From: Melieria omissa
Lineage: Eukaryota > Arthropoda > Insecta > Diptera > Ulidiidae
DNA length: 64,000 bases
Assembly: GCA_963971225.1 (NCBI GenBank)
Contig: OZ020269.1
Span: 99,387,905 to 99,451,904, forward strand
Direction: 5' to 3'
Position 1 is the first letter of the stretch; the number at the start of each line of letters is the position of its first letter. The position numbers and the translations under genes were made by a program. Below are positions 19,497-28,938 of this stretch, piece after piece. The notes beneath the pieces were generated by a model. It worked only from the letters and a program-made list of their open reading frames with translations. It searched no databases and was not told where the DNA came from.

Positions 19497-21085
19497 TTTT
19501 AATAATGGCGTAGTTTCTACTTGTCAAATGTCAGAGAATAAAAGCTTCAAATGTGACAGCTACCGAAATACCGGCTGATTCAAAATAACACCTCTTGTTG
19601 GAAAACCCTATATAACAGTTTTATTTCGATTTTTATTTTAGTTGTCCTATGCCATCAATAAAAATCATTCAGTGACTTTTATTTATAAAAGTCATCAATA
19701 AAAATCAGTCAGTGACTTTTATTAAGAATTTCTTAACCTTTCTGCAGGCATCCGGTTCCGGCCAGACCACATCGAACTTCGGATCCACTTCAGCAATGTT
19801 GTAGTTAAGCTATCGAGGTCATATTTAATGACATCCTCAACTGATCCTTTCTAAGCACAAAAAAACCCAGAACCATGTCCTCGTCAGACCATGGTGTATT
19901 TTCATACAAATTTGTTAGTTAAAATTTTTATAGCTATTTCCCTCGTAATTATTGTCAGAATGGCTTAAAAACATTTTTTCGTTTGTTCCTTATTCAGTTC
20001 CTTATTTGGCGCAAAATCTACCTGGTCCAAGTGTTTTTCATTCGCCTTGGCTTTTATTTTCTTTTGGGTTAGTAGAAGTTAGAATTTTTGCTGGAAAATA
20101 ATGGCGGACCATATTCAAAATTAATATTTATCCACTGTACACTCTAGAAGTGAAGGAAGTATTTGTTGTCTTGTTGTGTCTGGTTTTTTATCAATTGGAT
20201 TGTTTTCTGTTGCAAAGATGGAAGGAATGGAAGGCTGTTTTGAGGATTAGGTGGACATTGTTTTTGAACCTCGACACTGGAGTAAAAATCAGAGACAATT
20301 TCTCTTAAAAAATTGCCTAAGCAATAGCGAAAACCAATGCTTAAGAGGAATAATATTGAGATATTAATTAATTTGCTGCTTGAGGTAATATTTGGCCCTG
20401 AACAAAACGAAGCTTCTGATACTGATAGAAAAAAATGGTCGTTTAGATAGTTCAATGGCGACAAAGAAAACAGCCAGTTCAATCTAAACAATAACATGTT
20501 GAGCGTGTTCTGCATGTTTTTCTTTGGCAAAGCAGTTCAGAACTGTTAACAGTTCAAGGAATCCATAAATAATAATAGATATATCAAAACGCGATTTCTA
20601 TGTGTCCAATGTAAAATCTCAATGTGTTTGAGTCATCTTACTGAATTATATTGTTGCAATAATTGCATTGGTCAAACAGTTGAAGCAGATTTACATTTAT
20701 AGCATTTCTTTCTTTTCCTTTTTTTTGGGATTTCAAAATTAATTCATTGAAGTTGAAACTCGCTATTTACTAAATTATTATAGTTTATTTGTAACGTTTT
20801 CTGTAAATAAAATGTAGGCAAGCAAAAGAAATCAATGTGTCCACACTTTCTGGTCCTTTTGTATCCTAAACAACAATGCTCCACTATCCTCTTGTTTACA
20901 TCATGGTCTGGCCAGATCATGGGAACTACTATTAGGTTGTAAGTGGGTGATCACAGAAGAGGTAACGAAAATAATAAAAATCTTTTCACAATTCTATATT
21001 GTTACATCAAATTGGAAAAAATGAATGTATCCACTAAGGGAGGATCCATCCCCTAATCCCCCCTGGGGACGCCACTGTCTGAACG

Positions 21086-21307
21086 TATTGTTTATTTAGT
21101 CAGTTTATCAATAGCAGCTGCTAACGATAGTAATTTAATTTATCTATGAGCGATTTTTCGCTACTATTGTTCGAGTACTTGCAATTTTCGACATGACATC
21201 GCTATGTCAGTGCCGCTGTAACAGAAGAAGCAAAACACTTGTGTCAATCATAAATTTACGATAAAACGTTTAATCTAATATCAACGTTTAATCGGAATAT
21301 AGTCTAA
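21086..21307. other. Intergenic spacer
   Basis: AT-rich and without recognisable coding or repeat structure. Confidence 0.4.
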
Positions 21308-21455
21308 TCTATACTATTATATAAAAACAAGTGTGACGTTTTTTGAGCCACAATCAGGCAAAAACCACTGAACCGATTTAGATGAAATAAGCACCAAACA
21401 ATATTTTATGTGGGGCAATGGTACATAGGCTATATGATATTGACCACGCCCCCTT
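21308..21455 (+). mobile_element. Helitron-like 5' end fragment
   Basis: It starts TCTATACTATTATATAAA directly after an A. Then comes aaccactgaaccgatttaga, a phrase frequent at the 5' ends of insect Helitrons. No 3' CTRR hairpin end was found, so this is a fragment at best. Confidence 0.45.
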
Positions 21456-21660
21456 ATTATTTATTTATTTATTTATTTATTCAGTCTACCGATATTTAAA
21501 TCTTACAGACTATAACAACAAATCTTAAGCTACACAATGGTAACAAAACTCATCTATGGTAAGTTTTTTTAAGGCAATATGGATGTCAAACGATTCAGCG
21601 TGTCATTGCGGCAAACATAGGCTAAAGCGCAATTTTTCTAAACAACGTCCGGCCCTGAAG
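21456..21660 (-). mobile_element. Non-LTR retrotransposon 3' tail (minus orientation)
   Basis: The run ttatttatttatttatttat followed by tcagtctaccgatatttaaa reads on the minus strand as a 3' UTR ending in an (AAATA)n tail, typical of non-LTR elements. No coding part remains. Confidence 0.5.
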
Positions 21661-21755
21661 CCTTATTTACATCGAGATTTGCAAGTACTCTTTTAACTAC
21701 CCGTCTCCGAAAGTGACTACTGGAAGTGGTTGATCGCTGGGGGCATATGATTGAA

Positions 21756-22072
21756 ATTTCTTCACGCACTTCAATTAAATCAAACTTCTTCAGCACTGTC
21801 ATTCAATTTGATAAGCTTTTATCATCCCTCGCAAACCTAGTGATAAACACTTAAATGACATAAATTTTACGTACGCGATTATTTTCCAATAACACTTCAC
21901 TGCTATCGCTTAAGTGACAAAATTTTGCTAAAAATTCACTTTACAAACAAAAATTTTACCTTCTTCAGTTCAAGTGCCACTGATTTAAAAACAAAATACA
22001 AAAATTCTTCCCCCATCTCTATAAAAGTGTATCTGGCATTGGTGTTTGGCCACAGTTGCAAAACTACACAAA
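21756..22072 (+). promoter_or_regulatory. Maltase B promoter region (conserved with copy C)
   Basis: About 315 bp upstream of the ATG align closely with 28622-28938 upstream of copy C. Visible elements are a TATA box (ctataaaag around 22020-22027), an initiator-like cacagttg near 22052 and three GATA motifs (GATAA 21810-21814, TTATC 21819-21823, GATAA 21842-21846). GATA factors drive midgut genes in flies, so gut expression is a reasonable inference. Similarity to copy C ends abruptly at the left edge, marking the duplication border. Confidence 0.65.
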
Positions 22073-24804
22073 ATGTTACAGCAAAAATCGATCAGAGTGC
22101 TGCTGTCACTGCTGTCATTGACAGCTGGCAGCCACGCCTGTCAGGACCGAGGCAGCACGCAGGCAGCGCAAAAGGATTGGTGGGAGACGGCACAATTCTA
22201 TCAGATCTATCCGCGTTCGTTTATGGACTCGGATGGCGACGGCATTGGCGACTTGAAGGGCATCACCTCGAAGCTGGATTACCTCAAAGAGATCGGCGTA
22301 ACCGCCACCTGGCTGTCGCCCATATGCACCTCGCCTATGGTGGACTTTGGCTACGACATCTCCAACTACTTTAGCATACAGCCCGAGTACGGCACCATGG
22401 AGGACTTTCGTGCGCTGACTGCACGCGCCAACCAGCTGGGAGTCAAGATCATACTGGACTTTGTGCCGAATCACTCGAGCGATCAGTGTGAATGGTTTAA
22501 AAAGTCCGTTAAGCGTGAGCGCGGCTACGAGGACTACTATGTGTGGGCGGATGCCAAATATGATGCCGATGGCAATCGACAGCCGCCCAGCAATTGGGTA
22601 ACAAAAAAAGATAATAATTGAAAGTGAGTTCTTTATGCTTTTTCGCTGTTTGCAGCTTCAAAACGCCGGTAGCTCCGCTTGGGAATGGAACGAAGAGCGT
22701 CAGCAGTATTATTTGCATCAGTTTGCCCCACAACAGCCCGATCTCAACTATCACAATCCGGCTGTGGTGGCACAAATGAAGCGCGTAATGCGCTACTGGC
22801 TCGATCAGGGTGTGGCCGGTTTTCGCGTGGACGCAGTGCCGATGTTGTTCGAGGTGGCACCCGATTCCAATGGCCAATATCCGGACGAGCCGCTGAGCGG
22901 TTTAACCGACGACCCACATGTTCGCAACTATTTAAAACATGATCTGTTGGAGGATCGTCCCGAAACCATTGACATGATCTATCAGTGGCGTAAAGTGATG
23001 GACGACTATCAGCGCATTTATGGCGGCGAAACGCGTGTCCTTCTGATTGAGACCGGCGCGCCACCTCCTTACACCATGCAAATGTACGGCAACGCCACCA
23101 GAAAGGGAGCACATCTGCCGTTCAATTTCAATTTAATTTTTGAATTGTTATCGGAAGTGACGGCGCCAAAGATACAGCAAGCGGTGGACAAATGGTTGAC
23201 GAATATGCCAAGGGGACGCACAGCCAACTGGGTGGTAGGTAGAATTCATTTGGAGCCATATTTATGCCAAAAATATTTGCATTTGTTGCATTTTTTATGA
23301 TTTAAGATCGGCAATCACGACCAACCTCGCGCAGCCAACCGTTATGGCACCTCACGCATTGACGCCATGAATATGTTGGTGATGACGCTGCCGGGCGTTA
23401 GTGTCACCTATCAGGTGAGTGCTTTTAATTGAAATGTAAAATTTTAAAAGTTAAAAATATAATTTTTGGGTTTCTAGGTTAAATTTAAAACTTTGAACTT
23501 GACTTCGAATTTTCGAACTTGACTTCGAATTTTCGAACTTGATTTCAAATTTTCTAAATAGTATTCATTAGCTCAAAAAATTCATTCTTATATATAAAAT
23601 AAAATTTGCGAGCTTTACTTTGCATTTTCGACTACTTCCAGCTCACGAAACAATATTAACATGTTCAATTAGGTCTAACGTTTAAAATTAACTTTTTCGA
23701 ACTTGATTTATAATTTTCGAACTTAAGTTCGAATTTTCGAAGTTGACTTCGAATTATTAAATTGTTTTTGTAGATACAAAAAATTAGTTTTAACTTTTTT
23801 GGAATGCTATACTATTTTTCTGCGATATTACTTTGCATATCCAAATGCCTAAAAACTTAAAATTAATTAAAAAATTTCAAAAAAAATTTGGAATATGCAA
23901 AATTATACATAGTTCTCAAACATTTATTACGAATTTTCGAAACTAATTTCCTTTCCTTACATCAGGGTGAAGAACTTGGCATGACCGATGGCGTGATTCC
24001 TTTGGAGGATTCCTTCGATGATCGTGATCCTGAGCGCACGCCCTTTCAGTGGAACGCTGGCAAAAATGCAGGTAAATACAGGGTGATTCACAGTTCAAAA
24101 CTGTAACTGAGTAAACTGACATGGAATAAATGTTTTCTTCCGTGGCTTCTTTTACTTTGTTTTTCTATTCGAAAACTGTTTTTATGTGAAATACAAAACA
24201 TGACATTTATTTAAATTTCTTAGGCTTCTCCACTGCTGCCAAAACTTGGCTTCCGGTCGCTCCCGGCTATGAAACGGTCAACGTTGAGGTAGAGTCGAAT
24301 GCTGTACGTTCGCATTTGAAGATCTACAAAGCGCTCGTTGAGTTGCGCAAACACTCGAAAACCTTGCAAAATGGCTCTTACAAATACAAAGCACTGGACG
24401 AGGGCGTTTTTGTACTGAAAAGGTTAGAAATATTTAGTATACTTACGACTCATTTTTGAATTATTTGTGGGTATTTCTTGTTGTGTTTAACAGATCATTG
24501 AAAAATGAAGAGACCATCGTGTTTGTGGCCAACTTTGGCGAAGGTGATTACATCATTAATTTAATATCAAACTTTGATGCAAATCTACCCAAGACCATGG
24601 AACTAAAGATCAGTAGTCTGGATTCAAATAAGGCAGTGGGGTAAGTTGATGTTATTTATAATTAGGAGATAATTAATTCCGGTTGGTTTTGCTTTATATT
24701 TAAATATTTTTAATTGTAATTTTTCTAGCACGAAAATACAACTCGATTATGGAATCGTTTTGGAATCTGGCGAGGCGTTGGTACTGGGCAACATGTCCAG
24801 CTAA
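22073..24804 (+). CDS. Maltase (GH13 alpha-glucosidase) copy B, complete
   Basis: Seven exons (22073-22597, 22656-23234, 23307-23414, 23966-24071, 24224-24422, 24494-24640, 24729-24804) encode 579 residues, with all phases consistent. A signal peptide ([14 protein letters not shown]) predicts secretion. GH13 motifs are DFVPNH (129-134), nucleophile D234 in GFRVDAVPM, acid/base E307 in LLIETGAP and D373 in IGNHDQ. The ATG is chosen because MLQQKSIR leads straight into the signal peptide and is shared with copy C. Compared with A and C, the fourth exon is 42 bp shorter. It lacks 14 codons of the conserved loop before [10 protein letters not shown], including a cysteine, but stays in frame. It probably hydrolyses dietary maltose or sucrose; altered activity is possible. 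Confidence 0.92.
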
Positions 24805-25025
24805 AGTAAGTGAATGGCTGTTTAACAATTTCAATGTTGCGGTTATTAGGCTCAGTGTTCAAAACAATTAAGTTATTAAGTCATTAATTAAGTCAGAGTG
24901 TAAAGTACAACAGACAATTATATATAAATAAATTTTATCACTATTAGTCAAAACACATACTTGGGAAAATGTATAATAATGTTTAAATAAAGACTTAATA
25001 AAATAGAAAACATCTCAGAAATGTA
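24805..25025 (+). terminator. Maltase B 3' UTR and polyadenylation region
   Basis: Similar to the flanks of copies A and C, with AATAAA at 24986-24991. It ends at the TA target of a mariner insertion. Confidence 0.5.
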
Positions 25026-25718
25026 CTACTGTGGGCAAAAAATAGCAAGACTTTTTAATTTAAATTTCGCGCGGAAACCCATTCGCCGAAATATTTTGTT
25101 TCTAGGTTGGTATGACTGTCAGTGACATCTGTGCCAAATGTCACATCAAAATAATCATTAGTGTTTAGTATACGCTTGTCTTTCTGAAGTACAAAAAGTG
25201 CATTCGGCAATTTTGAGTGAAATTATTCAACAAAGAAGTTCCATTAAATTTTGTGTGCAGAATCAAATTTCTGGTGCCGAAACGTTCAATAGCGAAGCTA
25301 TTCGTAAAAAGAGGCCGGAATTACGACAACTCATGGTTTTTGCACCACGATAATGCACCGTCGCATACTGCTTTGATTCTTCGTGAGTTTCTCGCCGAAA
25401 ATTCAACCAATATCGTTCCACAACCACCGTATTCGCCTGATTTAGCTCCGTGTGACTTCTGGCTGTTCAGCAAACTCAAACGACCGCTCCGGGGAAACCG
25501 TTTTGAGTCAATTGAAGACATTAAACGTGATTCGCTACGCGCATTGAAGGCTATTCCGGAAATTGACTTTAACAACTGTTTCGAAGATTGGAAAAAACGT
25601 TGGCACAAGTGTATTGGGCCGGGGGGGATTACTTTTAGGGGGACTAAATAGATTTAGAAGAATAAATAAAGAATTTTTAAATTATGAACAAAGTCTTACT
25701 ATTTTTTCCCCACAGTAG
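25026..25718 (+). mobile_element. Internally deleted mariner in the maltase B 3' flank
   Basis: Terminal repeats ctactgtgggcaaaaaatag and (reverse complement of the right end) ctactgtggggaaaaaatag are flanked by TA (25024-25025, 25719-25720). Inside, a frame ending at 25651 keeps the transposase C-terminal half with FLHHDNAPSH, YSPDLAPCDFWLF and KKRWHKCI. The middle of the gene is missing and the N-terminal part is out of frame, so it is a 693-bp non-autonomous copy. The matching place in copy C (around 32680) is an empty TA site. Confidence 0.88.
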
Positions 25719-25739
25719 TAATTGTTGTTTTCCCTTTTA

Positions 25740-26985
25740 AGTTTTGATTTTTATAAAAATAAAAAACATGAATTTTTTTTTGATATTAAGTGTTTTAACC
25801 AAGTTTGAAGTGAATACGGCCATTAATTAATGTTTCTTTCACAATTTCTCCATGCAAACTTTTAACACATCGTTGACTCTGTCAGATTTTGATTTTCGAA
25901 AAAATTAAAAACACGTATTGAATTATTTCACATTTGATGTACTTTCACTAAGTTTTAAGTCAAAAGGTCCAAAAAATCGTATTTCTCCTTACAAACTGTT
26001 AACCCTTGGTTTACTCCTTTAAGTTTTGATTTTTACAAAAATAAAAAACACATGTGTAATTATTTTTAGTTTTCAATGTGTTTTAGTTTTGGTGAAACCA
26101 AGTTTGAAGTCAAAGACGGAAAAAAACTTGTTTCTTCATATAAACTGTTAACCCTTGGTTTACCCCTTTGAGTTTTGAGTTTTACAAAAATGAAAAACAC
26201 ATGTTTAAATATTTTTAGTTTTTAATGTGTTTTCACTAAGTTTGAAGTCAAAAGCGGAAAAAAACTTGTTTCTTCATATAAACTGTTAACCCTTGGTTTA
26301 CCCCTTTGAGTTTTGATTTTTTCAAAAATTAAAAACACGTGTTTAATTATTTTTGGTTTTATTTTTAGTTTGAAGTCAAAGACCAAAAAAAATCTTGTTT
26401 TTCCATATAAACTGTTAACCGTTGGTTTACCCCTTTGATATTTTATTATTTCAAAAATGAAAATCACGCGTTTAATAATTTTTGGTTTTAGGTATTTTCA
26501 CCAAGTTCGAAGTCAAAGGCCCAAAAAATCTGGTTTCTCCATGTAAACTTTTAACCCTTTGTTTACCCCGTCAGATTTTGATTTGTACAAAAATAAAAAA
26601 CACGTATTTAGTAATTTTTGATTTCAAACGTTTTCACCAAGTTTTAAGTCAAAAGCCTCATTAATTCATAGTTTTCATAGATTCCCCATACCAACTTTTA
26701 ACCCGTCACTGAACCCATCAGATTTTGATGAAAAACATGTATCGACTTATTCCATAGTTGTTCTCCAAGTTGAAAGTCACAAGGTCCAAAAAATTGCTAA
26801 AATTTTTCAATACAAAATTTTAACTGGTTTACTCCAAAAATCAAAAACACGTGTTTAATTATTTTTGGATTTCAAGTATTTTCACCGACTTTGAAGTCAA
26901 TAGGCTTATCGAGTCATGTTTTTTTTCGTAGTCTTCCCGAATACAAAACTTAACCCATTGATGACCCTGTTAAATTTTGATTTTG
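25740..26985. repeat. Diverged ~130-bp tandem array downstream of maltase B
   Basis: This is the same array as after copies A and C, with phrases such as aaactgttaacccttggttt. Homology to the other flanks stops near 26985, within ttaaattttgatttt, which defines the right border of this duplicated unit. Confidence 0.75.
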
Positions 26986-27390
26986 CAATTTCACGTTTGA
27001 CGTTCCCGTTATGCTTCAGATGGGCTGCGCACGCTGGCTGTCAACTTGCCGGTTGATGGCTTAAATTTTTTTTGTTGCTTTTATACGTGCAACTCTGCGA
27101 GAAACAAAGTGCTCAACGCACAACGCGAGTCTTCAAGTTGAGTTGCCACTTGACCTGAAACAGCTTTGGATCAACATTGAAGTACATGTTTTGACACGCG
27201 TTTTAAATACACAAAATATGCTCTTTAAAATATGAATTTTTCAAGTGGTTTGCATTGAACTGTTTACATGAAATACTTTTAAATGTTTTAACACTACACA
27301 ACTGTTTTTCAACTGTTTGTGTTTTTCTGTTGCTGTTGTTATTTGATAAAATGCTTTGTTGTTATTTAATGTGAAGCAAATCAACTCAGC
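26986..27390. other. Unique spacer without recognised gene
   Basis: No long frames and no repeat structure were recognised. It separates the end of the copy B unit from a SINE. Confidence 0.4.
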
Positions 27391-27680
27391 AGCCGCTGTA
27401 GCTCAGCTGACTAGTGCGTTGGGCCGCGAATCAAATGCAACGCTCGAACCCAGGTTCAAGACTCCGTTGCTGCTAACACCGAAAAAAAAGAAGAAAAACA
27501 ACAATTTTTCTTTCGGCGGCCTCTGAGAGTAAAATTGCCTAGGAAAAAGCTCCCAACTCGCCGTTCGGAATCGGCATAAAACTGTAGGTCCCTTCCAACC
27601 TTGTAAACAAAATTCACACGCACAACTCGGATGGCTGCGGGTAGCTTGGCCTTAGTCTCGTAATCGGGCTGTCGTGCCAG
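27391..27680 (+). mobile_element. tRNA-derived SINE
   Basis: An A box (tagctcagctgac, 27399-27411) and a B-box-like ggttcaagactcc (27453-27465) sit in a tRNA-related head starting gccgctgtagctcag. A tail follows containing gccgttcggaatcggc and ataaaactgtaggtcccttc, phrases reminiscent of non-LTR retrotransposon 3' ends. Length and tail fit a SINE better than a tRNA gene. Confidence 0.6.
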
Positions 27681-28144
27681 TCAATTATTAATTATTAATC
27701 AACTCACAATTTTATTAAGATTTTCAAGTATTTCTGTTGTGTACATTTCCTTTAGATAATTTTAAAGTGTTTGTGTTCGTTTGTTTTCCTAAAGATTAGC
27801 ATTCAAGTGTTTGTTTGGGGATTTATAGCGTTGTGGCGCCTCTCAGGAAAAAGGCATTTTGAGTGCCTAACATTGCAAACTTAGAGACAAGTAAAATACT
27901 TCAGAAAATGTTAAAGTGACTTTGAAATATTAAATGTTGCGCAGGTTATGAAAGGTGAATCGAAAATTGTTGACAATGAAATAAAAAATTTAAAATTTCT
28001 AGAAATATGAAATATATATTTGGTAATCTTATGATGTTTTCGTTGATCTTCAAATTGATAACAACTTGTAATCAAATCAGCAATCATCTTTAAGCTTTAT
28101 TTACAGTAATTTCTATTTTAATATGTGTTATGAGTCCGAAAATA
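27681..28144. other. AT-rich spacer
   Basis: No gene is recognised. A short aaaaaggcattttgagtgcc at about 27848 resembles the AAAAAGGC repeat beside the BEL element. Confidence 0.4.
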
Positions 28145-28545
28145 CCTACAAATCTTTTATAATGTGCCAGTTACCTAATAACTTACTGATGATATCACTA
28201 ACTGATAAATAGATATAGAGATAGATTTCGCAGGCAACAGAAAAGCCTCGTGCGATACACACGTCCCTCTTGGTTTTGTATGATCTCTTGATGTGACGAC
28301 TTTGAGAAGGGGCTCGTAACAGTAACCTTTTCTTAGTAGGGGACTTGGTATAGGCCATGACCAGTTATTTAATAACTTACTGGTGATGTCACTAACTAAT
28401 GATTAACATAGATTTCGGGGTCTTAGACTTTCGAATTTGTTTCTTATAATCTCTTGGTGTGACTTATTGGAGAAGGGGCTCATAGCAGTGGCCTTTTCTT
28501 AGTAGCGGGTCTTTCGATAGGCCATAGTCCGGTAACTTTTTGTAA
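28145..28545. repeat. Two-unit ~200-bp tandem duplication
   Basis: The two units share ccagttacctaataacttac-like, atatcactaactgat-like, gagaaggggctcgtaacagt-like and ccttttcttagtag phrases, diverged by substitutions and indels. No coding function is seen. Confidence 0.65.
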
Positions 28546-28621
28546 TGGCCAGTTATGAGTTATATGGCCAGCAAACAGGGCTAACGAGTTAAGCAGTGGA
28601 ACAAAAATGCCTTCTGATTCA

Positions 28622-28938
28622 GATTTCTTCATGCACTTTAATTAAATCAAATTTCTTCAACACTGTCATTAAATTTGATAAGCTTTTATCATCCCTCGCA
28701 AACCTAGTGATAAACACCTAAATGACATAAATTTTACGTACGCGATTATTTTCCAATAACACTTCACTGCTATCGCTTAAGTGACTAAATTTTGCTAAAA
28801 ATTCACTTTACAAACAAAAATTTTACCTTCTTCAATTCAAGTGCCACTGATTTAAAAACAAAATAAAAAATTCTTCCCCCAGCTATATAAAAGTGCATGC
28901 GGCATTGCTGCTTGGCCGTAGTTGCAAAACTACACAAA
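28622..28938 (+). promoter_or_regulatory. Maltase C promoter region (conserved with copy B)
   Basis: It aligns closely with 21756-22072. A TATA box (ctatataaaag, about 28883-28893) lies about 50 nt before the ATG. GATA motifs occur at 28677-28681, 28686-28690 (reverse) and 28709-28713. The conservation suggests shared, probably midgut, regulation of B and C. Confidence 0.65.

Larger units (their letters stand above)
17992..19608 (-). mobile_element. Mariner transposon inside the hAT-like element
   Basis: Terminal repeats gcgttttccaataagaggt (left) and gggttttccaacaagaggt (right, reverse complement) are flanked by TA (17990-17991, 19609-19610). The transposase is on the minus strand and starts near 19496 with MERYTLQQRIEIIHIHYKNG, a mariner helix-turn-helix. 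It is broken by a TTAA element (18429-19138). It continues after the insert, from about 18424 down to 18070, with NWPPRSCDLTLCDFFLWG. Sequence expected between these parts, including most of the catalytic region, is deleted, so it is non-functional. Confidence 0.85.
17649..21077. mobile_element. hAT-like transposon carrying two nested insertions
   Basis: The ends are cagtggcgtgcccaggg on the left and, in reverse complement, cagtggcgtccccagggggg on the right. They are flanked by a perfect 8-bp duplication, TCTGAACG (17641-17648 and 21078-21085), diagnostic of hAT-type insertion. The host element is about 1.8 kb once the nested mariner (17992-19608) is removed. No transposase with recognisable hAT motifs is left, so it looks non-autonomous or decayed. 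Confidence 0.8.

Noticed and set aside
20144..20530. 128-codon minus-strand frame inside the hAT-like element
   Set aside because: It has no hAT transposase, BED-finger or other motif and is AT-rich chance sequence. It could be very decayed transposon coding DNA, but this cannot be supported.
22598..22620. Maltase B frame ending VTKKDNN before exon 2
   Set aside because: It is read-through of a 58-bp intron. The GT-AG splice restores the conserved GSAWEWNEE frame, and the same holds in copy C.
27391..27470. Possible functional tRNA gene
   Set aside because: The A and B boxes are present, but the acceptor stem does not pair cleanly, the B box has extra bases and a SINE-like tail follows.
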